Positions 14,101 to 22,262 of a stretch of DNA of 38,151 nt are shown here, piece by piece; the first letter of the stretch is position 1; every line of letters begins with the position of its first letter. The notes beneath the pieces are model-generated. The model was not told the DNA's origin and searched no databases. It saw only the letters and a list, made by a program, of their open reading frames with translations. Position numbers and translations under genes: made by a program. This DNA is from Muribaculaceae bacterium (lineage in GTDB: Bacteria > Bacteroidota > Bacteroidia > Bacteroidales > Muribaculaceae), in contig JAFLTU010000022.1 in assembly GCA_022509125.1 (NCBI GenBank), positions 1-38,151 on the forward strand. The letters are read 5' to 3'.

Positions 14101-15188
14101 GGCATCGCCTTTGATTCGTTTTCGAAATTCCTGTGGACGGTCAGGAAATATTCCTTTCCATAAATACCGCCTGTTCCGTCCTCGCCCAGCGCTTCGGTTT
14201 TTCCTATAGTTTTACCGTCACGTTCAAGCGAGAATTTAGAATCATATGCCCAATCCCATTTAGTGTAGGAAGGGTAGTCGGGGATATTTACATTGTAAGG
14301 TTGATCATCATTGTCATACATATTGGCATAAGCCGGGATAGGAGCCCATCCAAAGTCTACCACAGCGAAAGCTTCGGGTCTTTTTACTACTACAGAGTTT
14401 CCGTCGTCGTCAGTATCATCGATCTCGGTTGTTGTAGTATAGGTTTTGTCTTCGACCACATCGAGATAACGAGCTACACGGTTGATACGGATCTTAGAGT
14501 AAGTGTATTTGTTTTGAGTTTCGCGGGTGGCAATTTCGTAATCGAAACCGGAAGTGCCCACGTTTATTTGAGCCAGAGGTCGGAAGAGATGGATGTTTTG
14601 CTGCACTCCATCATTTTCTCCTGCAGTGAGAGCAATGGAGCGGCAGAAAGCATCACGGAACTCGTCGTTGTTAGGGGTTGAGCTGCCATTATCATCTGCC
14701 ACTGCCGACATATCATCGGTGACCTGGCTATAGTTGACTTCAACCTTTTTGAGATCGGCTGTTTTATAGGCATTTTTAGCATTGCTACTCATAGCCCAGA
14801 AGGCGAGTTGGTATTTTTCCCCTCTCTTAAGAGTTATAGAAACCTCCATAGGGAAGCCATTCTCCGGTTTAAGGACAGTCTGTCCGGCGCCTGCCGGGAA
14901 ATTGTCTTCGTCGAATGAACCATTTCCATAGTCTTCAAGAAGGTTTCCTTCCTGGTCATATACAGCATAGATTAAGATGTCGGCCTTTGAACCGTCGCTG
15001 ATTTTTCTTGCAGCATTAGCGCGTGTGCTTGCGAGCGAACCTTCAGGAGCAAGCGAGAAGGTCACCTTAACATCGTCGCCATATTCTTGTTTGAAATCGG
15101 CGAATGTGTCGTCTTTACAGGAAGAGGCACCAAGCAACAATGCTGTTGCCATCCAGCCGAAAAGATTATACTTTATATTTCGTTTCAT
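11190..15188 (-). CDS. Giant fimbrillin-like lipoprotein with beta-helix tip region (candidate tip adhesin)
   Basis: 1332 residues. Lipoprotein signal with Cys24 (LLLGASSC). The N-terminal ~480 residues repeat the fimbrillin features of the two upstream genes: SDGSKADILIYAVYD, LAFWAMSSNAKNAYKTADL, RPLAQINVGTSGFDYE, FKYLSMCYVL and VPAQRNWRTNIIGNLLT. An STRANAARK segment offers Arg cleavage sites for type V pilin maturation. From about 590 onward come GLUG-like and beta-helix turns (GLFGQIGGNAKITNVRL, GIVGIAYGSEIEITNC, RRAGGIIGS), then a further beta-rich domain to the end. Last gene of the pilus operon, 16 bases after the 504-residue fimbrillin. By position and size it parallels the large tip protein of Porphyromonas Mfa pili, with a beta-helix instead of a von Willebrand A domain. 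Host ligand unknown. Confidence 0.85.
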   Translation of the reverse strand: MKRNIKYNLFGWMATALLLGASSCKDDTFADFKQEYGDDVKVTFSLAPEGSLASTRANAARKISDGSKADILIYAVYDQEGNLLEDYGNGSFDEDNFPAGAGQTVLKPENGFPMEVSITLKRGEKYQLAFWAMSSNAKNAYKTADLKKVEVNYSQVTDDMSAVADDNGSSTPNNDEFRDAFCRSIALTAGENDGVQQNIHLFRPLAQINVGTSGFDYEIATRETQNKYTYSKIRINRVARYLDVVEDKTYTTTTEIDDTDDDGNSVVVKRPEAFAVVDFGWAPIPAYANMYDNDDQPYNVNIPDYPSYTKWDWAYDSKFSLERDGKTIGKTEALGEDGTGGIYGKEYFLTVHRNFENESKAMPKVEDQDLDGDGYRDYASLTKHNNKESETFKYLSMCYVLTSSSKEEPVVINNVKVWLATGPKGENEYELLNINQVPAQRNWRTNIIGNLLTEENNFEVKLDTDFAGEFNAYGPNWKWTGPIAPGVYYNGADDVIEISSKEGLIWFQKMVNGDLTVREAVNNNFIGKGYWYYDTKNNNKSVQFDYKALKKPTDKELIDRIMVATHQEWNENSGWPAKNNFHFTGTKDGKDYPATVRLMADIDLDGEEWIPIGFEGRMGEQLGWSVIPHDKVGSFDNSATDDNASGRIFYGIFDGNGHTIYNMTTKRFSADVHENSQQKTDYKNIYNGTKNRHPSDNPQWFGRGLFGQIGGNAKITNVRLNNVDIYGCNGVAGIVGIAYGSEIEITNCIVDGGSIVATPMFRGDSYRDGRTFARGVYMGGIVGYFNTDGGRVDNNIVRNVYLQAVRRAGGIIGSINQEWLDANKTVSDEGQGLLRGWKTQRASNPASISNNQLNNVVLVISSFTAYGERLNYNNKYNPDKAYDLNDNIARAGFGYNNGNLEMYSQKFVGGHELAEDQREDLRNVFKGNTESGVTYAKLVINYPDKQLRTATVEGMPLVYMPMLSSWYADKIELKDNYYGEPSAHTVVNLHEFNFFSQKTKQSGFTNDNTAFDKTKGFISSGGNTFYVPMNIPFEVDVDYMQSSPKAGVFVESVILDGKGGIGGRSVITPVKVNQDKDDCVMYITARDRFQFGGNDKYVKNFMPEFMQGFEDIAVNTASNKIPTIVKNVVLRGEPYANNGILLAPNKNLHRVELHNVAIYDVYKTLALYDWREKTSQLIWPHANLLYDALTRNDQYAKPAAVENLPFIIMDGCNLRGYTVPGTAWRYVNANNTTFERGASTGHDEEEYTYLIETETNFNKCYFKAPYIIDMTALPAGKSVTFKDCHASSAVVENLPINFQGKTGCNKIMVKSEHGKPYVEYYKDNTLLATETL

Positions 15189-15204
15189 AAATTCGTTTCT
15201 TTAA

Positions 15205-16719
15205 TTATTGGTTAGATTGATCTGGATCGGGAGTTGATGAGGATCCTTCTTGGGTTTTATCCCAATCTTTATATTCGGAGTCGCCGTAGCCTAAGAACTC
15301 ATCGTTAGGATCTCCATATTCTAATTCTTCCCCGTTTTCATCCACAGTCTTTACAAACCAAACCTTGTTGTTATCCTTGTCAAGTTTGAAATCCATCTCC
15401 ACGTTATTCCAGTCGTTTTTCGAGTCGCCGGAATTGTTGCCGGAAGCATTGTTGAATTCACCGGCATAAGTGGGAACTATGAAGAGTTTGAACTTCTGGT
15501 CGCCCATAAAGAGCTTGTCGGAGATTATATTAGTGCGCCAGTTTTGCTGAGCCGGCACATTGTTAATCGTGAAGATGTTCTTTGTGATAGATCCATTGGC
15601 GTCAGACACGCTAAAAGAAACATTATTGATAACTCCACCCTGGACTTTACCATCCTGATCCTTGGAAACCGGGACAAGAACATAGCACATAGAGAGATAC
15701 TTATAGATTTCCGTGTCGGTCACATTGTTATCGAAGTTTTCCTTTACTGTGAGTTCAGAATCGTATCCGATGTAAGGACGGAAAAAATTCTCATCATCAT
15801 CATTGAGTTTGAGTCTTAAGAACTCTTCGATTTCCTCATCGTAAAGAGCATTCCCCTCCTGATCTTTTGGTCCGAAACCTTTGCTGTAGGGAAGATAAGA
15901 CAGGTCTTCCCAGTCGAAATTAGAGTCGTATTTAGTAAGGTTGTTGAAAGCGGGCATGTAATCCATGTTGAACACTACGGTTCCGTCATATATTGCCTTT
16001 TCTCCGTCTTCGAGGTCATCATTGGTGAGGGTTCTTGCTTCCAATACGTTATAGAATTGGGCAAGTCCACTCATAGTGATACTTGATTTTGCATAGGTGC
16101 GAGGATTCGGTTTAAGGATAGCTGCAGCCTCGTAGTCCCAGCCGGCGTCACCGACGTTAATCTGGGCCAAAGGACGTCTGAGCTTAACTTCCTTCACACC
16201 GGTGTCGCTACCTTTCACCACTGCAATATTGCAGAAGGCATCTGCCAATTCATAGTTATTTGTAACTTTTGAATAATCTACTTTAACCTTTGTGAGATCC
16301 TTGGTGTCAAAAGCCTTGCATTGATTGTTCTGAGCCCAAAGAGCCACAGTGAATTCATCTTCGACATCCATCACGAATTCGAGAGTCAACGGGAAAGTTG
16401 TCTCTTCAATTACGTTTAAGCCGTTGACTGATTCATTAATATAGTCTGTTACGATTTCAAATTCCCCTTTATCATTTTTGCGATAGACGGCATAAACGAG
16501 CTTATTAGCTTTGGTGCCGTCGCTTATGTGGGAGAAAGGAGATTCATCTGCCCGAGTGGCAGCCAATCCATTTTCAGTGGAAAGGGATAGGATGACGCGG
16601 TTTTTATTCTCAAAGGAGTTTTTGTCAGTTACCTTCATATCGGCGTTGTCGGAACAGGCCACAGTAAGCAAAAAGGCCGGAACTGAAAGCCATCCGAAAA
16701 TATGATTCTTATGCTTCAT
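15205..16719 (-). CDS. Fimbrillin (Mfa1/FimA-type) lipoprotein
   Basis: 504 residues. Lipoprotein signal with Cys22 (FLLTVAC). Fimbrillin blocks: SDGTKANKLVYAVYRKN, VALWAQNNQCKAFDTKDL, DAFCNIAVVKG, RPLAQINVGDAGWDYE, YKYLSMCYVLVPVS, VPAQQNWRTNIISDKL and TYAGEFN. LAATRADES near residue 55 is a plausible Arg cleavage site that would release the N-terminal strand and allow strand-exchange polymerisation. The C-terminus ends in a short acidic Ser/Pro/Asp tail. Middle position in the operon (32 bases after the 523-residue fimbrillin, 16 before the giant one) suggests a shaft or accessory subunit; the sequence does not show which. Confidence 0.85.
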   Translation of the reverse strand: MKHKNHIFGWLSVPAFLLTVACSDNADMKVTDKNSFENKNRVILSLSTENGLAATRADESPFSHISDGTKANKLVYAVYRKNDKGEFEIVTDYINESVNGLNVIEETTFPLTLEFVMDVEDEFTVALWAQNNQCKAFDTKDLTKVKVDYSKVTNNYELADAFCNIAVVKGSDTGVKEVKLRRPLAQINVGDAGWDYEAAAILKPNPRTYAKSSITMSGLAQFYNVLEARTLTNDDLEDGEKAIYDGTVVFNMDYMPAFNNLTKYDSNFDWEDLSYLPYSKGFGPKDQEGNALYDEEIEEFLRLKLNDDDENFFRPYIGYDSELTVKENFDNNVTDTEIYKYLSMCYVLVPVSKDQDGKVQGGVINNVSFSVSDANGSITKNIFTINNVPAQQNWRTNIISDKLFMGDQKFKLFIVPTYAGEFNNASGNNSGDSKNDWNNVEMDFKLDKDNNKVWFVKTVDENGEELEYGDPNDEFLGYGDSEYKDWDKTQEGSSSTPDPDQSNQ

Positions 16720-16751
16720 AATAAATTCTTTTCTTTAGAAAGTTAAACCTT

Positions 16752-18323
16752 TTATTGCTTTTTATTCTGTAGGTCGTTTTCCGTCCAAACAGTGTCATAG
16801 ATAATATCGTTGTCGAAATTTGACACTACCACCGGCTTGAGATATTTAGAATCGAATATTGTGGTATCATCAGGTCCTGTCGGAGGTTCCGGATCGTAAG
16901 GATTGTTGGGATCGTCAGGATTGTCGGGATAGTCGGGATCATCGTAAGGATTATCCGGGTCGCCGGGGAAGTTGGGATCTTCGGGGTCAGGTTTAGGATC
17001 TGTGGGATCCTGCATCCATTTCAAACCTCCAAGAATATTAGTGCGCCAGTTTGAATAAGCGGGCACTTGACTAACATTAAGAGACTGGAAGGCGGAATCT
17101 TCATTAACCCCTCCGTTAGCTGCTTCAGCAAAGAAGACAGTCACCGAGTCGATCACTTTTGAACTTGTGATCCAATCATCCAAGTCTTGATCCTCCTGAT
17201 AAAGAGCGGGAGCAACGAGGACATAGCTCATCGAAAGATATTTGAATGCTTCAGTCATATAGCTGCCCTGGCTTCCGAGGGTGGGATAGGAAGTCTTGTA
17301 GGGGAGAATTTCTCCGTCGCGGTTAAGGTCAATTTTGAGGAGTTCCTCATCATTAATTGTTTGATAGAGGTTGGATTGAGGTATATCCGTCTTATAATAA
17401 GCGGGAATCTTTGCCCAGTTAAACACAACATCTGTGGCAGCAGGCTTGCTGAGTCCATAATAAGGCGAGGTTTCTTCAGTGGCTCCATCGATATCAGCAT
17501 CGGAGAGAACTTTGTTTGCCACTATATCAAAATATTTGGAGACATTCTTAATAATCACCTTAGAATAAGCCACTCTCTTATGAGTACTGCCCACGTAAGT
17601 GCCGATTTCCAAATTCTTATAGTCAGCACCTGTGGTTCCCACATTAATCTGTGCGAGAGGACGAGTTAAAATAACATTTTGATTAAGTCCTCCCTCCGTG
17701 ACAGTGAAAGACTCAGCTTTGCAGAAAGCATCGCGCGTCTCGTCGTTGTTAATGGCATTGTCATAGATCACCTCAACGTGGCGAAGGTCGTCGGTGTTGT
17801 AAGCTTGAGTCTTGCTGCTCTGGGCCCAAAATGCGATAGTGTAAGCCTTCTTACGCATCAGTCGGAGGGTTACAGTATAAGATTCTCCGTCAGCGAGGAT
17901 AGATCCGACATTGACAATAGTCTGGCCCTTATGTTGGAGGTCATTACCATCGGCATCCTTCATTGCCATAGCCGGAGTAGAGGAAGTGAAGGCCTCCTGA
18001 CCCTCTGCTGCCTTTAGACCTTCGCCATATTGAGAAAGCAAAGTGTGGTCTTCATCATAAACTGCATAAACAAGCATATCGATTTCAGACCCACGGCTGA
18101 GAGATTGCCATTGACCGGGACCTCCGGGGTTGTTATCGCCCTCGGCACGAGTCAGGCCTCGGGTAGCTGAGGAGAGGGATTCAGGGGCCACAGTGAAAGT
18201 GACATCTACAAACTGATCTTCTCCTGCAGATTGGGAACCGTCGTAGTCCCAAATGTTTTCGCTGCTGCAGGCAGTGAAAAGAAGCCCGCCGGCGAAAAGA
18301 GTCAAAATGTTTTTAGCTTTCAT
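16752..18323 (-). CDS. Fimbrillin (Mfa1/FimA-type) lipoprotein with Asp/Pro-rich segment
   Basis: 523 residues. Lipoprotein signal with Cys19 (LLFTACSS). Same blocks as its two downstream paralogues: SRGSEIDMLVYAVYD, IAFWAQSSKTQAYNTDDL, RPLAQINVGTTGADYK, FKYLSMSYVLVAPA, VPAYSNWRTNILGGL. SATRGLTRAEGD near residue 55 gives two Arg sites for the protease processing known for type V pilins. Residues about 439-488 (DNA 16860-17009) form an Asp/Pro/Asn-rich repeat of DPxDP type before a final strand (KPVVVSNFDNDIIYDTVW). First fimbrillin after the anchor gene, so the likeliest main shaft subunit, by analogy with mfa operons. Confidence 0.85.
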   Translation of the reverse strand: MKAKNILTLFAGGLLFTACSSENIWDYDGSQSAGEDQFVDVTFTVAPESLSSATRGLTRAEGDNNPGGPGQWQSLSRGSEIDMLVYAVYDEDHTLLSQYGEGLKAAEGQEAFTSSTPAMAMKDADGNDLQHKGQTIVNVGSILADGESYTVTLRLMRKKAYTIAFWAQSSKTQAYNTDDLRHVEVIYDNAINNDETRDAFCKAESFTVTEGGLNQNVILTRPLAQINVGTTGADYKNLEIGTYVGSTHKRVAYSKVIIKNVSKYFDIVANKVLSDADIDGATEETSPYYGLSKPAATDVVFNWAKIPAYYKTDIPQSNLYQTINDEELLKIDLNRDGEILPYKTSYPTLGSQGSYMTEAFKYLSMSYVLVAPALYQEDQDLDDWITSSKVIDSVTVFFAEAANGGVNEDSAFQSLNVSQVPAYSNWRTNILGGLKWMQDPTDPKPDPEDPNFPGDPDNPYDDPDYPDNPDDPNNPYDPEPPTGPDDTTIFDSKYLKPVVVSNFDNDIIYDTVWTENDLQNKKQ

Positions 18324-18350
18324 ATATTAGGTTTTGTTGATATATCGTAA

Positions 18351-19514
18351 TTAAGGAATTATGTTGTGATCGCCGTTGTAGCCCGGGTCGATACCGACCC
18401 CTCCGCTACCATTCATTGTCAGGAATGCCCCTCGAAGCATGGTGTGATGGTCACGACGAAGAGGGACAGATATCTGGACCGACTGCGCCACATTTTCTCC
18501 CTTTTTGTCGAAGACTGCTATAGTGGCTTGAATTGCGCCATCTTGTGTGTCGTTAATAAACACGTAGTCAAACCCAAGGGAAGCCTCTGATTCTCCTGTG
18601 ACAGTTACTTCAGTCTGGAAGTTGACTCCCGTTGTGGAATCTCGTAGAATATCATCGACAGCACTATAAGCGGAAGGATGATATGTTGAATAAAAGATCT
18701 TAACTATGTAGTCGTCAATTGAAGCCCTTGTGGAGAGGTTTCTGCGTTCCGTCTCTCTGTCGAGAAATTCTGAGAGGTCTGTGGTCACGAATTCATATTT
18801 AGCCATCGGTCTTCGCATTTCGACAACTATAAAGTTAGACTTGTCTTCCTCAATATTTACGGCAGACTCGCGTCCGCGGAAAGAGTCACGATGGTCGGAG
18901 TTAGCCGAATAGTTGTCGTAATCGATTTTAATACTGTTGAAATTAGAGGCATCATAGAATTCCTTGTCATCGTCATATTTTTTGAAATCAGACCACACCA
19001 CGATATCATAATAACCCGGCATGAGTCTTATCGGGAGATCCATATCGTAGATATCGTCTGGCCCGATATTGGATACGAATTTTTCAATCTTTGAATATTG
19101 ACCTGTAGATCCTTTTGGGAAGAATTGAACAGAGACGTTTTTGAGACCCTTTTGAAGGAGCCCGTCAAACCTTTGAGTGGTTCCGGGATGGAACCCGTCG
19201 ACATCTGCGTCAGGGTATTGCTCAACTACTTCTCCGAGTTTGGGATCGTAGAAATGTTCCCAAAGAAACATAGGAGTATCATAGACTAGGGCTAAATTTA
19301 GGTCGACATAAAGATCGGGGTCGTCTGGCAATGGAGGGTTGTCAGGGGAATCCGGATCGTCGGGAACCTCGGGTTCGATCTTTTGTTCCGGGAATTGATG
19401 GACGTCGCAAGAGACGGTAAGGCCTAAGAGAGCCATTGCCATCAATATCGGGAACATTCCAGAGACAATATTATTCATTCCGGGAAAAGGGATATTAAAA
19501 GATCCTATCTTCAT
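18351..19514 (-). CDS. Mfa2/FimB-type pilus anchor lipoprotein
   Basis: 387 residues. A long signal region with lipobox LTVSC and Cys36 (Met13 or Met20 could be the true start), then an Asp/Pro-rich linker (PDDPDSPDNPPLPDDPD) and a beta-rich body with YDIVVWSDFKKYDDD, MRRPMAKYEFVTTDLSEFL and the terminal RRDHHTMLRGAFLT plus GVGIDPGYNGDHNI. This fits Bacteroidales Mfa2/FimB-family proteins, which anchor the pilus in the outer membrane and limit its length. The start overlaps the stop of the DUF3575 gene by 4 bases (translational coupling), and the fimbrillin gene follows after 27 bases. No Arg-Ala maturation motif like those of the fimbrillins is obvious near its N-terminus, as expected for an anchor. 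Confidence 0.8.
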   Translation of the reverse strand: MKIGSFNIPFPGMNNIVSGMFPILMAMALLGLTVSCDVHQFPEQKIEPEVPDDPDSPDNPPLPDDPDLYVDLNLALVYDTPMFLWEHFYDPKLGEVVEQYPDADVDGFHPGTTQRFDGLLQKGLKNVSVQFFPKGSTGQYSKIEKFVSNIGPDDIYDMDLPIRLMPGYYDIVVWSDFKKYDDDKEFYDASNFNSIKIDYDNYSANSDHRDSFRGRESAVNIEEDKSNFIVVEMRRPMAKYEFVTTDLSEFLDRETERRNLSTRASIDDYIVKIFYSTYHPSAYSAVDDILRDSTTGVNFQTEVTVTGESEASLGFDYVFINDTQDGAIQATIAVFDKKGENVAQSVQISVPLRRDHHTMLRGAFLTMNGSGGVGIDPGYNGDHNIIP

Positions 19515-20788
19515 AATCCACCTCCTTTCATATTTCCTTGTGAAAGATATTTTCTCTCATATTTTGATAGCGGGAAGTTATAAGATAGAGTAATGGCCGC
19601 TTGATCGAGTCCCCACCAAGTCTTTTTGTTGCGTCTGACCCATTGCCCCTCTTTATAGTTTGGAGTGTTTTCGAAAACATCGTAATCGATTGGGTAGACA
19701 CCGGCTCCAGCGGTGAATTCAATGTGCCATCGATGGTTTTTGGAAATTGGTTTGCGATATCCCAAGGCTAAACCTCCTCCGATAGCCGGGGTTCTTCCTC
19801 TTCGGTCTTGATATCGGTAGGGCCCCCCGATTGCAAAATTATAATACATTAGTCCGAAATGAGCGCCCAGGAAGAAACCATGGTTATATCCTTTGGCATT
19901 CGGCCAGTATCTTAATTCCGGCTGAATAGAAAAATTACGGAACTTAATAGTGCTTTTAAAATAATCGATAGCGCTATAATAGACCGGGAGTGTAACCGAC
20001 CAGTGAGGGGCGAAATCAGCTTCTACTGCGAGGTTAACGCTCAAGGCCGCAAGTCCCATAAGATTTGTTTTCAGATAAAGACGAGGTAGCCACGTCTCAT
20101 AGCTTGGAGAGACAGGAAGAATAGCCAGCGGTTGTTTTTCCTCTAGTTTGATTTCCATTGGAAGGTGGAGATAAGGCAACGGAATAAGAGTAGTGTAATA
20201 GAACACTGCGTCGCCATAACGGAGGTCGAACAAAATAGGTTTTTTGAGTTCGTCCCAAACTTTGCCGCCTCTTAGTTTCTTAAGTTTAAGAAGCCTGTGG
20301 TCTATTCTTCTATTACCCCAGAAAGGGACAAGTTTTGGTCCCTCGTCGATAATGACTAAGACCTCCTCCTTATTCTCGAGATCACTTTCTGCCACTTTTT
20401 GGCGGAACTCATCCCAAGGGATATCGCTCGACTGCGCAAAAATGAGAGAATCAGGAATGGAAATATAAGAATTAACCATTTCCTTGAAAGTTCTCAGACG
20501 GTTTTCGCTAAGCCAGACATTGAAATCGTAGGTGCCGTCGGGGGAAGCCGTACCTCGGAAATCCACACCCGTTATATGAGTGAGGGAATCATTCCTTATC
20601 TCGGTAAGAAATTCACGGATATCTGTGATCCGATCGGAATTGTCTACAAAGGAGGAGTCGAGTTCGGCAATATTAATGACGTAACGCAAGCGGAAATGCT
20701 TGCTGCTATTGTAGCCTACTGTATCAGTCCGGGCAAACGCCCCAAAAAGATATGGCAGTAAAAAAACTGTCATTAAAATCCTCTTCAT
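19511..20788 (-). CDS. OmpA-like/DUF3575 outer-membrane protein of the pilus operon
   Basis: 425 residues. Signal peptide (about 1-19, ending AFA). Residues about 30-150 contain an OmpA-C-like segment (GVDFRGTASPDGTYDFN, then LSENRLRTFKEMV). From about 230 a DUF3575-type outer-membrane barrel: YLKTNLMGLAALSVNLAVE, HWSVTLPVYYSAIDY, FSIQPELRYWP, FLGAHFGLMYYN, GGLALGYRKPI and the terminal aromatic strand AAITLSYNFPLS. Such proteins lead many Bacteroidales fimbrial operons and probably help assemble or hold the pilus. First gene of the operon, with a strong promoter about 110 bases upstream, and coupled to the anchor gene by an ATGA overlap. Confidence 0.8.
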   Translation of the reverse strand: MKRILMTVFLLPYLFGAFARTDTVGYNSSKHFRLRYVINIAELDSSFVDNSDRITDIREFLTEIRNDSLTHITGVDFRGTASPDGTYDFNVWLSENRLRTFKEMVNSYISIPDSLIFAQSSDIPWDEFRQKVAESDLENKEEVLVIIDEGPKLVPFWGNRRIDHRLLKLKKLRGGKVWDELKKPILFDLRYGDAVFYYTTLIPLPYLHLPMEIKLEEKQPLAILPVSPSYETWLPRLYLKTNLMGLAALSVNLAVEADFAPHWSVTLPVYYSAIDYFKSTIKFRNFSIQPELRYWPNAKGYNHGFFLGAHFGLMYYNFAIGGPYRYQDRRGRTPAIGGGLALGYRKPISKNHRWHIEFTAGAGVYPIDYDVFENTPNYKEGQWVRRNKKTWWGLDQAAITLSYNFPLSKYERKYLSQGNMKGGGL

Positions 20789-21216
20789 AAATTCGTTTAA
20801 AATACCTTAAAATCGTTAGGTTCCTTACTTTCGGAGTAATTAGGAATCAGGATGTCAGGTGGTAGTTTGTCGGTAGATTTTCATCAAAAGCGGTGCAAAA
20901 TTAATGCCAGTCTTAATAGTTTTCCAAAAAAACAATAATTTATTTACAAAATTTAACATTGTTCAAAACTGACTAATAAGTAGGGTTTCAGCTAATTTAA
21001 ACCTCTTCTTTCTGATATATAGAGGCTTGCAAATCTAATAAAAATTAAATTCAGGTAAACAGAACCCTGAAGTGTTAAATTTTGGGGATTTTTTATGTAA
21101 ATTTGTGAAATAATTGAGATTAAATTGATTATTAGCAGGATAGCCGTAAATTAACCTTCATCTGTCATAAAGAACCTTTAAACCATAGATTTTATAAAAG
21201 CTGCAGCTAAGCCAAA
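20789..21216. other. Divergent intergenic region: pilus operon and glycosyltransferase promoters
   Basis: No gene seen. It holds the pilus promoter at 20896-20928, a weak hairpin in the pilus leader near 20819-20850, and a -7-like TAAATTTG at 21098-21105 facing the glycosyltransferase without a good -33. I looked for inverted repeats flanking the pilus promoter (phase-variation switch) and found none convincing. Confidence 0.6.
20896..20928 (-). promoter_or_regulatory. Pilus operon promoter
   Basis: Read leftward: -33 TTTG (20928-20925) in a T-run, 21-base spacer, -7 TAATTTTG (20903-20896). This fits the Bacteroidales consensus. It predicts a start near 20890 and a leader of about 100 bases before the ATG at 20788. 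Confidence 0.7.
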
Positions 21217-22149
21217 ATGAATATAAAAGTGAGTGTCATAGTTCCTGTCTATAACCGTGCTCACCTTATAAGAAGGTGTCTTGACAGCGTTATGGGTCAG
21301 ACTCGGAAGCCTTCTGAGCTAATAGTTGTAGACAATGGTTCCACCGATTCAACCCGTGAAGAGGTGACCCGGTGGATCGATGAAAATAGGGGTTACGGCA
21401 TCAAGATGAAATTGACAGAAGAACCCGAAAGAGGAGCGTGTAATGCACGTCAAAAAGGTCTTAAGGAGGCAGAGGGGGACTTGGTGATATTTTTTGATTC
21501 AGATGATGAAATGAGGCCAAGGCTGATTGAATGTTCCTTGGAGAGGTTCAAGGAAAAACCGGAGACGGATATTGTCTGCTGGCCCTGTCGCATCAAGCTC
21601 CTCGACGGGTCGCATAAGATACCACCATTCCTGCCTAATAAAGCCCTGGAGGGACATTTGATACATGCCTTGCTGCGGCCTCAGGGATATATGGTGAAGA
21701 GAGATTTCCTTGAGAAGGCTGGGGGATGGGGAAAAAAAGTGGAAGTCTGGAATGACTTTGAACTCGGATTAAGGCTACTTCTTAATAATCCAAAAATAGA
21801 AGGAATAGATGAGATCCTGGCCGATATATATTCTCAAAAGGACTCTATCACAGGAGAAAATTTCACTTCGCGGGAAGGAATTTGGGAAAAGACCATAGGG
21901 GAGATGGAGAGGGAAAACCATCTTGGCAACCATAAAAAGAAGAAAAAAATCGATGGGATGCTTAATTATCGGCGAGCTATACTAGCTGCTCATTATGCCC
22001 GGGAGGGTAACGAATCCGGGGCAAAAAAGTTGATAAAGAGGGCTAAAGAAGGAAAATCATTAAAGGAAAGGATTGTATTGGATTTTTCTTATCATTACAC
22101 CCGGAAAGGGCTACGTGGGGCCTGGAGGCTGGTTAGGCATTTCTTTTGA
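21217..22149 (+). CDS. Family 2 glycosyltransferase
   Basis: 310 residues. GT-A fold with the family start VSVIVPVYNRAHLIRRCLDS (about 5-24), ELIVVDNGSTDST (about 34-46), the GACNARQKGL block and the metal-binding DxD-type motif FFDSDDE (about 90-96), then VWNDFELGLRLL as the likely catalytic-base region. No membrane segment, so a cytoplasmic or peripheral enzyme transferring a sugar from a nucleotide donor; the acceptor (polysaccharide, lipid or protein) cannot be read from the sequence. The basic C-terminus (RAKEGKSLKERI, then RRGL-like repeats) may bind membrane. It stands alone, 113 bases before clpB, and is not part of an obvious polysaccharide cluster in this window. Confidence 0.88.
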   Translation: MNIKVSVIVPVYNRAHLIRRCLDSVMGQTRKPSELIVVDNGSTDSTREEVTRWIDENRGYGIKMKLTEEPERGACNARQKGLKEAEGDLVIFFDSDDEMRPRLIECSLERFKEKPETDIVCWPCRIKLLDGSHKIPPFLPNKALEGHLIHALLRPQGYMVKRDFLEKAGGWGKKVEVWNDFELGLRLLLNNPKIEGIDEILADIYSQKDSITGENFTSREGIWEKTIGEMERENHLGNHKKKKKIDGMLNYRRAILAAHYAREGNESGAKKLIKRAKEGKSLKERIVLDFSYHYTRKGLRGAWRLVRHFF

Positions 22150-22262
22150 AATTACATCCATAAATTAGAGGGGTGAAAAAAGAATTAAAGAACTATTTAG
22201 GGAGTAGAAATGTTAATAAAATAAAAGAAACATCCAGTCAGGAATTATAAAAAATTAAGTAG

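Noticed and set aside
20789..21216. Invertible promoter for pilus phase variation
   Set aside because: No pair of inverted repeats of useful length flanks the promoter and no invertase gene is adjacent.
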